DNA from: Rhizobiaceae bacterium
GTDB lineage: Bacteria; Pseudomonadota; Alphaproteobacteria; Rhizobiales; Rhizobiaceae
DNA length: 64,000 nt
Assembly (NCBI GenBank): GCA_019635695.1
Contig: JAHBYZ010000005.1
Location: forward strand, 1 to 64,000
Direction: 5' to 3'
Shown here: positions 1-8,575 of the stretch, in pieces
How positions within the stretch are numbered: the first letter of the stretch is position 1
Layout: every line of letters begins with the position of its first letter
Program-made: the position numbers and the translations under genes
The notes under the pieces: model-generated
Told to the model about the DNA's origin: nothing
Database searches by the model: none
What the model saw: the letters and a program-made list of their open reading frames with translations, nothing else

Positions 1-597
1 GCCATGGGCGTCGAAGCCGAGCGCCGAGGCATCCTCGCCCGAAAGCTGGATGAAGTCCTTGCCGCAGGTCATGCGCTGTTCCGACACGCGCTCGACCTTG
101 CCGGTCGCATCCTTCACGCCGACGATGTTCTTGAAGTCGCCGGCCAGCTTTCCCATCGTCTCCGGCGTCATGTCGATCACCGAGCGCGGCGGGATGTTGT
201 AGATGACGATCGGCAGCTTGGTCGCCTTGGCAACCGCCGCGAAATGCGCGTAGAGCCCGCGCTGAGTCGGCTTGTTGTAGTAGGGCGTGACCACCAGCAC
301 GGCGTCGGCGCCCGCGCTTTCGGCGAACTTCACCAGCCCGACGGCCTCTTCCGTGTTGTTAGATCCCGCGCCGGCCACCACGGGCACGCGCCCCTTGGCC
401 GCGGCCACTGCGGTCTTCACAACCTCGCGATGCTCGTCATGCGAAAGGGTAGGGGACTCGCCCGTCGTGCCGACCGGCACGAGGCCCGTCGTTCCTTCGG
501 CGATCTGCCAGTCGATGAAATCGCGAAAGGCTTTCGCGTCGAAGCGCCAGTTCTTGTCGAACGGCGTGACGAGCGCGGTGAGCGAGCCTCTCAGCAT
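1..597 (-). CDS. dapA: 4-hydroxy-tetrahydrodipicolinate synthase, C-terminus beyond left edge
   Basis: This enzyme condenses pyruvate with aspartate semialdehyde in lysine and diaminopimelate synthesis in the cytoplasm. The visible 199 residues begin [14 protein letters not shown] and carry the family's residues: the GTTGE loop (Thr44, Thr45), Tyr133 in IYNIPPR, Arg138, and the Schiff-base lysine Lys162 in GVKDATG. The ATG at 597 has an AGGAGGAAAG ribosome site upstream. About 90 residues of the C-terminus are missing only because the window ends. It diverges from the lytic transglycosylase gene. Assignment is firm. Confidence 0.95.
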   Translation of the reverse strand, partial: MLRGSLTALVTPFDKNWRFDAKAFRDFIDWQIAEGTTGLVPVGTTGESPTLSHDEHREVVKTAVAAAKGRVPVVAGAGSNNTEEAVGLVKFAESAGADAVLVVTPYYNKPTQRGLYAHFAAVAKATKLPIVIYNIPPRSVIDMTPETMGKLAGDFKNIVGVKDATGKVERVSEQRMTCGKDFIQLSGEDASALGFDAHG

Positions 598-652
598 GGC
601 AGAAACTTTCCTCCTGATACGAAGCGGGACCAGCCCCGCAAAAAGGTCGCGC

Positions 653-681
653 AACATAGTGGCACGAGCCCGGCGCGGCAA
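653..681 (-). promoter_or_regulatory. Putative sigma-70 promoter of dapA
   Basis: On the minus strand TTGCCG (681-676) and TATGTT (658-653) are separated by 17 bases and lie about 55 bases upstream of the dapA start. This fits the rhizobial CTTGAC-N17-CTATAT pattern only in part. The rest of the 598-918 divergent intergenic region shows no open frame that I trust. Confidence 0.35.
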
Positions 682-918
682 GCGATCAGCAGGGCTCTAT
701 GCTTGGTCCTGCGTTTGCCCGCTTGCCGCCCCATTTTGCTGGCAGTCGGGGCAGGTGGGTTGCCGCGCGCCTCTCGTGAAGCGCGCGCCGGGTTGGCGGG
801 CTTTTGAATCGAAAGCGGCGCTTTCCCCTAACCATTCGTTTACCGGACCTTCACCTGCGCGGCGTTACCTTTGCCCTTCCTCGCCCGCTTGGTATTGTGT
901 TCGGACAGGGATTGTAAC

Positions 919-3030
919 GTGACGTCACCTAAGCCCCTTCGCGGCCGTCCCGCCGCCCGCAAGTCGATGCTCGCCGCCGCGGGCATCGCGCTTCTGCTGA
1001 CCGCACCGGTGGTTGCCGAGGTGCTGCTGCCCGGCGATGCCGCGCCCGTGCCGGCGCTGCGCCCGGATTCCTACGCCCCCGCGCTCGACCCGTCTTCCAC
1101 CGGCTCCGTGCGCGCCCTGTCGGCAGCGACGGCCGACGCCGGCTCGACGCGCGATGTCGCCCGCCTCAAGACCGGCCTGGACGCGCTTGCCAAGGGCGAC
1201 CTCGCCTCGGCCCGGCGCGTGCGCGAGACGCTGTCGGAGCGCTCGCTCGACCACGAGATCCTGTCCTGGGCGATCGCGCTCGGCGGCGGCGACGCCACCA
1301 GCCGCGAGATCGCCTCGGCGATGAGCGAGCTCGGCAGCTGGCCCGGCCAGCGCGCGCTGCGCCGCAACCTCGAGCGTGCCGTGGCCAAGGAGAAGCTCAG
1401 CCCCGACGCCGTGGTGCGCACGCTCGGCTCATCCGCGCCGCTGACCTTCGACGGCGCCGTGGCGCTCGGCCGCGCCCAGCTCGCCCGCGGCGACAAGCAG
1501 GCTGCCCGCGCGGCAATCGCGCCGTTCTGGCGCAAGGAAAAGCTCGAACCCGCCGAGGAAAGCGCGGTCATGCGCGAGTTCGGTGGTGTGCTGTCCAAAG
1601 CCGACCATCGCGCGCGCATGGAGCAGATGCTGCATGTCGACCGCGTCAATTCGGCTCTGCGGGTGGCCAAGGCTGCCGGCGCCGAGAAGCTCGCGGACGC
1701 CTGGGGTGCGGTGATCCGCAAGGAACGCAACGCCGGCAAGCTGCTCGACGCCGTGCCGCGCGGCGAGCGGGACGCCGGCTGGGTCTTCGCCAAGGCGCGC
1801 CACCTGCGCTGGGCCGGCAAGTACAAGGATGCCGCCGAGGTCATGCTGAGGGCACCAACCGACGCCGCCTCGCTGGTCGATCCCGACGCCTGGTGGACCG
1901 AGCGCCGCGTGCTGTCGCGCGAGCTGCTCGACATGGGCGACGTGAAGACTGCCTACCGGCTCGCTGCCGCCCACGCGGCCGAGAGCCCGTCCATGCAGGT
2001 CGACGCGGAGTTCCATGCCGGCTGGTACGCGCTGCGCGGCATGCGCGACGCCAAGACCGCCGCGCGGCATTTCCAGAAGATCGCGCAGATCGCCGAGGGC
2101 GCCATCTCGCTGTCGCGCGCCTACTACTGGATGGGCCGCGCCGCACAGGAGGGCGCCGGCGGCGATGCCCGCGCCCAGTACCAGCGCGCCGCGCATTACG
2201 GCACCACCTTCTACGGCCAGCTCGCAGCCGCCAAGCTCGGCCGCAACACGATTTCGGCCGAGTATCCTTCGCCGAGCCAGGGCGACCGGCTCGCCTTCGA
2301 GAACCGCCGCGCCGTGCAGGCGATCCGCCGGCTGGAAGCGGCCGGGCATCAGAGCCGCGCCGGCATGCTCTACGCCGATCTCGCCCGTGAGCTGACCAGC
2401 ACCGGCGAGCTGGCGCTGCTCGCCGTCATGGCCGAGAAGCGCGGCGACCATCACACTGCCTTGCGCGTGGGCAAGATCGCCGCCTCGCGCGGCCTCGACG
2501 TCGGCGCGCTGTCGCACCCGCTCGGCGCCATTCCGGGCACCGCGAAGGTGTCCGGCGCCGGCAAGGCGCTCGCCTACGCCATCGCGCGGCAGGAAAGCGA
2601 GTTCAACACCGGCGCGGTGTCGTCGGCCGGTGCCCGGGGCCTGCTGCAGCTGCTGCCCGGCACGGCGAAGGACATGGCCAAGACCGCCGGCCTGTCCTAT
2701 TCCGCGCAGAAGCTGGTTACCGACCCCGGCTACAACGCCACGCTGGGCGCGGCCTACCTCTCCGACCAGCTCGGCCGCTTCGACGGCTCCTACGTGCTCA
2801 CCTTCGCCGGCTACAATGCCGGTCCGAGCCGGGCCGTCGAATGGGTCAAGCGCTACGGCGACCCGCGCGGCAAGGACGTCGACGCCATCGTCGACTGGAT
2901 CGAGCGCATTCCCTACACCGAGACGCGCAACTACGTGCAGCGGGTGATGGAGAACTACCAGGTCTACAAGATGCGGCTCTCCGGCCGGGTCGACGTGACA
3001 GCCGATCTGGTGAGCGGAAGAAGGGGATAG
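919..3030 (+). CDS. slt: Soluble lytic murein transglycosylase
   Basis: This periplasmic enzyme cleaves peptidoglycan glycan strands to give 1,6-anhydromuropeptides. The 703-residue product has an N-terminal hydrophobic signal segment (AAAGIALLLTAPVVA), a long alpha-helical superhelix region, and a C-terminal SLT domain. The catalytic glutamate is near residue 559 in ARQESEFN, followed by GLLQLLPGTA and AGYNAGP. I chose the GTG at 919 because AGGG sits 8 bases upstream; an ATG at 967 is an alternative, and an in-frame ATG lies at 871. Length and domain order match the Slt70 type. It stands alone, divergent from dapA, and ends against a palindromic repeat. Confidence 0.9.
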   Translation: MTSPKPLRGRPAARKSMLAAAGIALLLTAPVVAEVLLPGDAAPVPALRPDSYAPALDPSSTGSVRALSAATADAGSTRDVARLKTGLDALAKGDLASARRVRETLSERSLDHEILSWAIALGGGDATSREIASAMSELGSWPGQRALRRNLERAVAKEKLSPDAVVRTLGSSAPLTFDGAVALGRAQLARGDKQAARAAIAPFWRKEKLEPAEESAVMREFGGVLSKADHRARMEQMLHVDRVNSALRVAKAAGAEKLADAWGAVIRKERNAGKLLDAVPRGERDAGWVFAKARHLRWAGKYKDAAEVMLRAPTDAASLVDPDAWWTERRVLSRELLDMGDVKTAYRLAAAHAAESPSMQVDAEFHAGWYALRGMRDAKTAARHFQKIAQIAEGAISLSRAYYWMGRAAQEGAGGDARAQYQRAAHYGTTFYGQLAAAKLGRNTISAEYPSPSQGDRLAFENRRAVQAIRRLEAAGHQSRAGMLYADLARELTSTGELALLAVMAEKRGDHHTALRVGKIAASRGLDVGALSHPLGAIPGTAKVSGAGKALAYAIARQESEFNTGAVSSAGARGLLQLLPGTAKDMAKTAGLSYSAQKLVTDPGYNATLGAAYLSDQLGRFDGSYVLTFAGYNAGPSRAVEWVKRYGDPRGKDVDAIVDWIERIPYTETRNYVQRVMENYQVYKMRLSGRVDVTADLVSGRRG

Positions 3031-3035
3031 CGCTG

Positions 3036-3209
3036 GATCCTCCCCTGCGAAGCGGGGGAGGGGGACCAAACGAAGTGTGGTGGAGGGGGCGGAACCGCGC
3101 CGCCCCTCGCAGGACTAGCTCCGCCCCTCATCTCTTCCTTAACTGAGGGCGCGCGAGGCCGCCCCCTCCGGCGCTTCGCGCCACCTCCCCCGCTTCGCAG
3201 GGGAGGATC
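3036..3209. repeat. Palindromic intergenic element with 26-bp perfect terminal inverted repeats
   Basis: The 26 bases at 3036-3061 (beginning GATCCTCCCCTGCGAAG) are the exact reverse complement of 3184-3209. They bracket about 120 bases of GC-rich spacer without a coding frame. The element fills the gap between two convergent stop codons (slt at 3030, ABC exporter at 3215), so it may also act as a bidirectional transcription end. A second, less perfect copy lies at 25875-26031, also starting a few bases after a TAGCGCTGG stop-codon context. It looks like a non-autonomous rhizobial intergenic palindrome family; no transposase is present. Confidence 0.75.
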
Positions 3210-3214
3210 AAGCC

Positions 3215-5020
3215 CTACACGGCCAGCCCCTTGGTCAGCTCCAGCGCCTGTTTCTCGAACAGGCGCCGGTAGATGCCGCCGCTCTTGCGCACCAGCGCGA
3301 CGTGCTTGCCCTCCTCGACGATCTTGCCCTTGTCGAACACCAGCAGCCGGTCCAGCGCCTTCACCGTCGACAGCCGGTGGGCGATGACCAGAGTGGTGCG
3401 GCCCTGCATCAGCCGCTCCATCGCCTGCTGGATCAACTGCTCCGATTCCGAATCCAGCGACGAGGTCGCCTCGTCGAGGATCAGGATCGGCGCATCCGCG
3501 AGGAACGCGCGGGCAATCGCCACGCGCTGGCGCTCGCCGCCTGAGAGCTTGACGCCGCGCTCGCCCACCAGTGTGCCGTAACCCTTCGGCAGCTCCGTGA
3601 TGAAGTCGTGCGCGTTGGCGAGCTCGGCCGCCGCCTCGATCTCGGCCTGCGTGGCGCCGGGCCGCGCATAGGCGATGTTCTCCGCCAGCGAGCGGTGGAA
3701 CAGGATCGGCTCCTGCTGCACGATCGCCACCTGCTGGCGCAGCGAGTCCTGCGTGGCAGCGCCGATCTCCTGCCCGTCGATCAGGATGCGGCCGCCGCTC
3801 ACGTCGTAGAGCCGCTGGATGAGCTTGACGAAGGTCGTCTTGCCCGAGCCGGAATGGCCGACGAGGCCGACCCGCTCGCCCGGCGCGATGTCCACGCTGA
3901 AATCGCGGTAGAGCGGCGCGGCGTGCCGTCCATAGTGGAACGTCACGTGGTCGAAGCGAACCCCGCCATCCGTGATCTCGATCGGCGCGGCCCCCGGCCG
4001 GTCGGCGACGCCGAGCGGCTCGCCCGAAAGCTCCACCAGTTCCTCCATGTCGTTCACCGAGCGCTGCAGGTTGCGCACATGCGTACCGATGTCGCGCAGA
4101 TAGCCCTGCAGCAGGAAGAACGAGGTGAGCATGAAGGTGACGTCGCCGGCGCTCGCCTGGCCGGTCGACCACAGATAGAGCGCCGTGCCGATGATCGCCG
4201 CGCGCATGAACAGCAGCGACGTACCCTGCGTCGTGCCGCTCCAGGTGCCGCGCACCCAGGTTCGGCCCGTGCGGCCGCGCCACTTGGCGATCACCTTGGC
4301 CAGCCGCGCTTCCTCGCGCGTCTCCGCGCCGAACGCCTTCACAACCGCATTGCACGATATGGCGTCGGCCAGCGCGCCGCCGAGCTTGGTGTCCCAGGCG
4401 TTCGACAGCGTCGCCGCCGGCGCGACGACGAACAGGGTCAGGCCGAGCGTCAGCGCGACCTGCAGGACGCTGAACCCCGCCACGATCAGCCCCATCAGCG
4501 GCCAATGGAAGCCGAGCAGCAGCGTCGTGCCGATCAGCATCGTCAGCGATGGGATCAGCGCCATCAGGATCGTGTCGTTCAGCACGTCGAGCGCCCACAT
4601 GCCGCGCGTCACCTTGCGCACGGTCGAACCGGCGAACGAGTTGGCGTGCCAGTCGGTCGAAAGGTGTTGTACGCGCTGGAAGGCGCCGGCGCCGATGTCC
4701 GACATCATCTTCAGCGTCAGCGTGACGACGCCCATGAAGGCGGTGTGCCGAAGAGCCAGCGCGCCGATGGCAAGCGCCATCAGCGCCGCGAACGCCCAAA
4801 GCGCTGCGTTCCACGTTGCCGGATCGCCCGGCGTGCCGGACGCGATGGCGTCCACCAGCCGCCCGGCGAAGAGCGGGGTCAGCACGTCGGCCAGCGTGCC
4901 GAGCAGGAAAAAGCCGGCCAGCCAGGCGCAGCGGAACCACTGCCGTCGCCAGTGTATGGCGCAGAAGGCGAAAACGCTGCGGAACGCGCCGCCGCGCAGG
5001 TCGATACGAGTGCGAATCAT
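3215..5020 (-). CDS. ABC exporter, fused membrane and ATPase domains (ABCB/MsbA type)
   Basis: The 601-residue half-transporter should work as a homodimer in the inner membrane, exporting an unknown substrate. Residues about 25-330 form the six-helix membrane domain; the ATPase domain follows with Walker A GHSGSGKTT (388-396), signature LSGGE (492-496), Walker B ILILDE (512-517) and the switch histidine 548. I chose the ATG at 5020; a TTG at 5038 is in frame. No strong ribosome site precedes it, and a stem-loop (GACGCC-TTGC-GGCGTC) sits just upstream. The next genes do not reveal a substrate. Family is certain, function is not. Confidence 0.88.
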   Translation of the reverse strand: MIRTRIDLRGGAFRSVFAFCAIHWRRQWFRCAWLAGFFLLGTLADVLTPLFAGRLVDAIASGTPGDPATWNAALWAFAALMALAIGALALRHTAFMGVVTLTLKMMSDIGAGAFQRVQHLSTDWHANSFAGSTVRKVTRGMWALDVLNDTILMALIPSLTMLIGTTLLLGFHWPLMGLIVAGFSVLQVALTLGLTLFVVAPAATLSNAWDTKLGGALADAISCNAVVKAFGAETREEARLAKVIAKWRGRTGRTWVRGTWSGTTQGTSLLFMRAAIIGTALYLWSTGQASAGDVTFMLTSFFLLQGYLRDIGTHVRNLQRSVNDMEELVELSGEPLGVADRPGAAPIEITDGGVRFDHVTFHYGRHAAPLYRDFSVDIAPGERVGLVGHSGSGKTTFVKLIQRLYDVSGGRILIDGQEIGAATQDSLRQQVAIVQQEPILFHRSLAENIAYARPGATQAEIEAAAELANAHDFITELPKGYGTLVGERGVKLSGGERQRVAIARAFLADAPILILDEATSSLDSESEQLIQQAMERLMQGRTTLVIAHRLSTVKALDRLLVFDKGKIVEEGKHVALVRKSGGIYRRLFEKQALELTKGLAV

Positions 5021-5112
5021 GATTTTTCGACGCCGCAAGGCGTCATCCCGATCGAGAAGTCAAAGAAGCGGCCGGGGCCGCGAGGCGAACGCGCCGTCTG
5101 TGGCGCGGAGTT

Positions 5113-5175
5113 CTAACGAAGGGAGAAGATTCCCGCGTCGTCGGAACGATGGGAGAGAACGTCAGTGATGTGCAT
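5113..5175 (-). CDS. Candidate 20-residue leader peptide upstream of the ABC exporter
   Basis: The frame encodes MHITDVLSHRSDDAGIFSLR and is preceded by GGGAGG six bases from its ATG, the best ribosome site in this intergenic region. It ends 92 bases before the exporter start on the same strand. The peptide matches nothing I recognise. It could be a regulatory upstream ORF for the exporter or a chance frame; the strong ribosome site is the only positive evidence. Confidence 0.3.
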   Translation of the reverse strand: MHITDVLSHRSDDAGIFSLR

Positions 5176-5278
5176 TCCGACCTCCCGGTTCGCGTTGGGG
5201 TAGCGGCTTATAGCGGAGGCCCGTCGACCCCACAAGCCTGCCCCGCGGCGCGGCGTCGGCTCTTGCCTGAACAAAAAA

Positions 5279-5312
5279 CTAATGATATTAGGCATTGTGC
5301 TAATGATAGTAG
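5279..5312. promoter_or_regulatory. Tandem operator-like repeats upstream of the TetR gene
   Basis: CTAATGATATTAG (5279-5291) and CTAATGATAGTAG (5300-5312) are two near-identical, near-palindromic 13-mers whose starts are exactly 21 bases apart, two turns of the helix. They are AT-rich in a GC-rich region and lie 65 bases before the TetR start in the divergent region shared with the ABC exporter. They are the natural candidate for autoregulation by the TetR protein, possibly also repressing the exporter. Confidence 0.55.
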
Positions 5313-5376
5313 AGAATGGATCGATGGTGCCGATCACTTCAGAGGCTCCGCAAGCCATTGCAAGGGCGCGCGCCTG

Positions 5377-5958
5377 ATGCCGCGCGCCGGGCTCGACCGT
5401 GCCGCCGTCATCGAGGCCGCTGCCGCGCTGGCGGACCGCGAGGGGCTGCCGGCGCTGACGCTCGCACGCCTCGCTGCCGAACTCGGTGTCAAGGCGCCGT
5501 CGCTCTACAACCACGTGTCCGGCCTGCCCGACGTAGAACGTGCGCTTGCGATTGCGGGCGCCCGCGAAACCAATGCGCGCATGCTGCGCGCGGCGGCCGG
5601 CAAGGCGCGCAGGGAGGCGCTCGTCGCGGTCGGCTTCGCCTACCGCGACTTCGCGCTCGAGCGCCCGGGCCTCTACGCCGCCTCGGTGCGCGCGCCCGCG
5701 CCGGAAGACGCCGAGCACCAGCGGATCGGCAACGAAGCGGTGGCGACCATCGTCGCCGTGCTTTCGGGTTTCGGTCTCGCCGACGACGACGCGCTGCACG
5801 CCACGCGCGGCCTGCGCGCCGTCATCCACGGCTTTGTCGGCCTTGAAGCCGCGGGCGCTTTTCGCCTCGCGCTTGGCCGCGAAGAATCGTTCCTGAGGCT
5901 GCTCACCGCATTCGCGGTCGGCCTCGAACACTCGATCGACGCCAGAAAGGGGAGCTGA
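5377..5958 (+). CDS. TetR/AcrR family transcriptional regulator
   Basis: The 193-residue protein has an N-terminal helix-turn-helix (about residues 5-50, AALADREGLPALTLARLAAE then GVKAPSLYNHV) and an all-helical C-terminal ligand domain of the WHG-associated type. The ATG at 5377 follows AAGGG by 11 bases; longer in-frame starts have no homology. It precedes the DUF4260 gene by 5 bases, so the two are one transcript, and it faces the ABC exporter across a region with tandem operator-like repeats. It probably represses its own operon and perhaps the exporter. The ligand is unknown. Confidence 0.85.
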   Translation: MPRAGLDRAAVIEAAAALADREGLPALTLARLAAELGVKAPSLYNHVSGLPDVERALAIAGARETNARMLRAAAGKARREALVAVGFAYRDFALERPGLYAASVRAPAPEDAEHQRIGNEAVATIVAVLSGFGLADDDALHATRGLRAVIHGFVGLEAAGAFRLALGREESFLRLLTAFAVGLEHSIDARKGS

Positions 5959-5963
5959 ACGCC

Positions 5964-6356
5964 ATGACGACGACCAACCCGGGAGCGGCCGTCGGGGCCC
6001 CGCGCCTGATCCTCCGCGCCGAAGGCGCTGCCGCCGCCGCCGCCGGACTCTGGCTCTTCATGCAGGGCGGCCAGAGCTGGTGGCTGTTTGCGATCCTGCT
6101 TTTCGCGCCGGATCTGGCCTTCGCCGCCTACCTCGCCGGCGCACGCGCCGGTGCGGTCGCCTACAACATCGTGCATTCCACCCTCGGCCCGTTGCTTCTT
6201 GCGGCCGCTGCCTGGTGGTTCGGTTCCGACCTCGCACTGGCGCTGGCCGGCATCTGGCTCACCCATGTCGGCATGGACCGCGCGCTTGGCTACGGGTTGA
6301 AATACCCGACTGCCTTTCAGGACACGCATCTGGGCAGGATCGGTCGAGATAGTTGA
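5964..6356 (+). CDS. DUF4260 membrane protein
   Basis: This 130-residue protein is mostly hydrophobic with about four predicted membrane helices. It shows the DUF4260 features: RAEG near the N-terminus, SWWLF, APDLAF, YNIVHS and the C-terminal GYGLKYPTAFQDTHLGRIG. No biochemical role is known for the family. It is translated right after the TetR regulator (5-base gap) and is very likely controlled by it. The last bases of the gene overlap a palindrome that may be the operator of the next gene. Confidence 0.85.
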   Translation: MTTTNPGAAVGAPRLILRAEGAAAAAAGLWLFMQGGQSWWLFAILLFAPDLAFAAYLAGARAGAVAYNIVHSTLGPLLLAAAAWWFGSDLALALAGIWLTHVGMDRALGYGLKYPTAFQDTHLGRIGRDS

Positions 6357-6368
6357 CGCAGTCCACTA
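6350..6368. promoter_or_regulatory. Palindromic operator candidate for the MarR-GNAT gene
   Basis: TAGTTGACGCAGTCCACTA is an imperfect 19-base palindrome (7 of 9 pairs match) located 34 bases before the MarR-GNAT start, of the size MarR dimers bind. It overlaps the stop codon of the DUF4260 gene. Confidence 0.4.
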
Positions 6369-6401
6369 AATAGCGCACCGTCCGGCCGTGGAGATGCTGC
6401 C

Positions 6402-7322
6402 ATGGCCGGACTGGACGACACGATCGAGGCGGTTCGCGCCTTCAACCGCGACTACACGCGCCGCATCGGGCTGCTCGACGAGACGCTGACCGGCAGCGGC
6501 TACACGCTGGCCGAGGCGCGCGTGCTGTTCGAGCTCGGCGCAGCCGGTCGCATCGCCCGTGACATCGCCGCCGATCTGCGCCTCGACCCGGCCTATCTGG
6601 CCCGCATTCTCGACCGTTTCGTCCGCAAGGGACTCGTCGCGCGCAGCCGCAGCGAGGGTGACGGCCGCGCGCTGAACCTTTCGCTGACGCCCGCCGGCGT
6701 GACAGAGCGCGAGCGCCTTCAGGCGCTGTCGCGCAGCCAGCTCGGCGCCATGCTCGGCGGTCTTGCGCCGCGCTCGCGCGCCCGCCTCGTCTCGGCCATG
6801 GGGGAGGTGTCGTCCCTGCTGGACCGCGCCACAGCGCCTTCCGCACCGGTCATTCGCCCCCACCGCATCGGCGACATCGGCATGGTCATCTCGCGCCAGG
6901 CCGCGCTCTACGCGCAGGAGCACGGCTGGGACATCGGCTTCGAAGCTTTGCTGGCCGAGATCGGCGCGGGCTTCATCCGCGACTTCCGCCCCGGCCGCGA
7001 CTTCTGCTGGATCGCCGAGCGCAACGACGCGGTGGCCGGCTCGGTTTTCCTCGTCCACACCGACGACGATTCGGTCGGCAAGCTCAGGATGCTCTATGTC
7101 GAGCCTTCGGCGCGCGGCCTCGGGCTTGGAAACCGGCTTGTCGATACCTGCATGGCGCAGGCTCGCGCCATCGGCTGCCGCAAGCTGGTCCTGTGGACCA
7201 ACGACATCCTCGTCAGCGCCCGCCGCATCTACGAGGCCGCCGGCTTCCGGCTGGTGCAGCAAGGCCGCCACCACAGCTTCGGCAAGGATCTCGTGGAGCA
7301 GACCTGGGAGCTTGAGCTCTAG
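6402..7322 (+). CDS. MarR-type winged helix fused to a GNAT acetyltransferase
   Basis: The 306-residue protein joins two modules. Residues about 1-140 are a MarR winged helix (LAEARVLFELG, DLRLDPAYLARILDRFVRKGL, RSEGDGRALNLSLTPAG). Residues about 150-300 are a GNAT domain with the acetyl-CoA loop VEPSARGLGLGNRLVD and the C-terminal IYEAAGFRLVQ. Such fusions are common in alphaproteobacteria; the acetylation target is unknown. The protein may sense its own substrate through the winged helix. Its TAG stop shares the bases CTAG with the stop of the convergent aminotransferase gene. Confidence 0.88.
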   Translation: MAGLDDTIEAVRAFNRDYTRRIGLLDETLTGSGYTLAEARVLFELGAAGRIARDIAADLRLDPAYLARILDRFVRKGLVARSRSEGDGRALNLSLTPAGVTERERLQALSRSQLGAMLGGLAPRSRARLVSAMGEVSSLLDRATAPSAPVIRPHRIGDIGMVISRQAALYAQEHGWDIGFEALLAEIGAGFIRDFRPGRDFCWIAERNDAVAGSVFLVHTDDDSVGKLRMLYVEPSARGLGLGNRLVDTCMAQARAIGCRKLVLWTNDILVSARRIYEAAGFRLVQQGRHHSFGKDLVEQTWELEL

Positions 7323-8434
7323 TTCCCGCGCGCATCAGCGATTGCGCCGGGCAGTTCGGCGGCGAAGATCGCCACCTCGTCCTCCGGCCCGGCGCTGACG
7401 CGGATGCAGCGGTCGAGGCCCGCCGCCATCGGCTTGCGCACGAACACGTCGCGCGCGAGCAGCGCCTGCATGAGCCTGAGCGCATAGGCGCCGTCCGCGC
7501 CGGCATCGAGCGCCACGAAATTGGTGGCGGACGGGATCGGCGTCAGCCCGTTGACGCGGCCGATCCGGGAAATCTCGTCGCGCGAGGCGGCAATCTTGCC
7601 GGTTACGTCGGCCAGGTATGCGGTGTCGGCCAGCGCCGCCACGCCGGCAACCTGCGCCATCTTGTTCATGCCGTAGTGGTTGCGGACCTTGTCGATCGCG
7701 GAAATCGCGTCCGGATGACCGATGGCATAGCCGCAGCGCAGCCCCGCGAGCCCGTACGCCTTCGAGAACGTCCGCAGCCGCAGCACATTCGGCCGCGACG
7801 GGTCCAGCGGGGGCAGGGCGGAGGCCGGCGCGGTCTCCCCATAGGCTTCATCCAGCAGCAGCATCGTCGTGGCGGGAAGCCGGTCCACGAATCGCTCGAT
7901 CTCGGTCGCCTCCCACCATGTGCCCATCGGGTTGTCGGGATTGGACAGATAGAGCAGCGGCGCGGCTTCCGCGGCCACCGCGTCAAGCAGCCGGTCGAGG
8001 CTCTCGCGGTCGTTTTCGTACGGCACGGTCACCAGTCGCGCCCCGAAGCCGGCGACATGATAGTTGAAGGTCGGATAGGCCCCCAGCGATGTCACCACCG
8101 GCGTGCCGCGGTCGGCATAGAGCCGCACGGCCAGACCCAGCAGCCCGTCAATGCCCTCGCCGATGGCGACGGTCTCGAAGGGCACCTTGAGATGCGCCGC
8201 GACTGCCGCCTTCAGGTCGTGATTGTCGGGATCGCAATATTTCCACATCGAGCCGGCGGCCTGCGCCATTGCGCGCTGCACCGAAGGCGCCGGGCCGAAG
8301 CCGTTTTCGTTGGCGCCGAGCCGCGCGCGGAACGGTCGGCCGCGCTTGCGCTCCTGGTTCTCCGGCCCGACGAAGGGCACGGTCGACGGCAGGCTCTCGG
8401 CGAGCGGGGTGAGGCGCGGACGCTCGGTCGTCAT
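7319..8434 (-). CDS. HisC-like pyridoxal-phosphate aminotransferase
   Basis: The 371-residue class I/II aminotransferase resembles histidinol-phosphate aminotransferases. It has NPDNP (165-169), the cofactor-binding aspartate 195 in LLLDEAY and the Schiff-base lysine 225 in TFSKAYGLAGLR. I chose the ATG at 8434 (MTTERPRL) over an upstream in-frame start at 8488 because the extension is not conserved in character. It stands alone, without other histidine genes, so it may be an aromatic or other amino-acid transaminase rather than the dedicated HisC. Confidence 0.85.
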   Translation of the reverse strand: MTTERPRLTPLAESLPSTVPFVGPENQERKRGRPFRARLGANENGFGPAPSVQRAMAQAAGSMWKYCDPDNHDLKAAVAAHLKVPFETVAIGEGIDGLLGLAVRLYADRGTPVVTSLGAYPTFNYHVAGFGARLVTVPYENDRESLDRLLDAVAAEAAPLLYLSNPDNPMGTWWEATEIERFVDRLPATTMLLLDEAYGETAPASALPPLDPSRPNVLRLRTFSKAYGLAGLRCGYAIGHPDAISAIDKVRNHYGMNKMAQVAGVAALADTAYLADVTGKIAASRDEISRIGRVNGLTPIPSATNFVALDAGADGAYALRLMQALLARDVFVRKPMAAGLDRCIRVSAGPEDEVAIFAAELPGAIADARGN

Positions 8435-8522
8435 GGGCAGGTCCCGGCGGAAACGCGCCGTCTTACGATGAAAGGACGACCGTCGCAATTCACCGCGCGG
8501 CGCGGGAAAGCACCTGCAAAAG

Positions 8523-8556
8523 CAAAGAGCCCGGCGGTTTCCCGCCGGGCTCTTTG
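8523..8556 (-). terminator. Rho-independent terminator of the first porin gene
   Basis: A perfect 15-bp stem (8523-8537 with 8542-8556) closes a 4-base loop just after the porin stop codon, followed on the minus strand by CTTTTGC. The core AGCCCGGCGG is identical to the terminator of the second porin. Confidence 0.85.
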
Positions 8557-8575
8557 TTTCAGACCGTGAGGTCGA

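Noticed and set aside
4..922. Long plus-strand frames of 211 and 267 residues over the start of the window
   Set aside because: They are antisense shadows of dapA; the minus-strand frame encodes clear catalytic residues of the dihydrodipicolinate synthase family.
1429..3069. 546-residue minus-strand frame across slt
   Set aside because: High-GC shadow of the transglycosylase; arginine/glycine-rich composition and no motif.
7319..8434. Evidence for a histidine operon
   Set aside because: Only one HisC-like aminotransferase is present, with no other his gene nearby, so the pathway assignment was left open.
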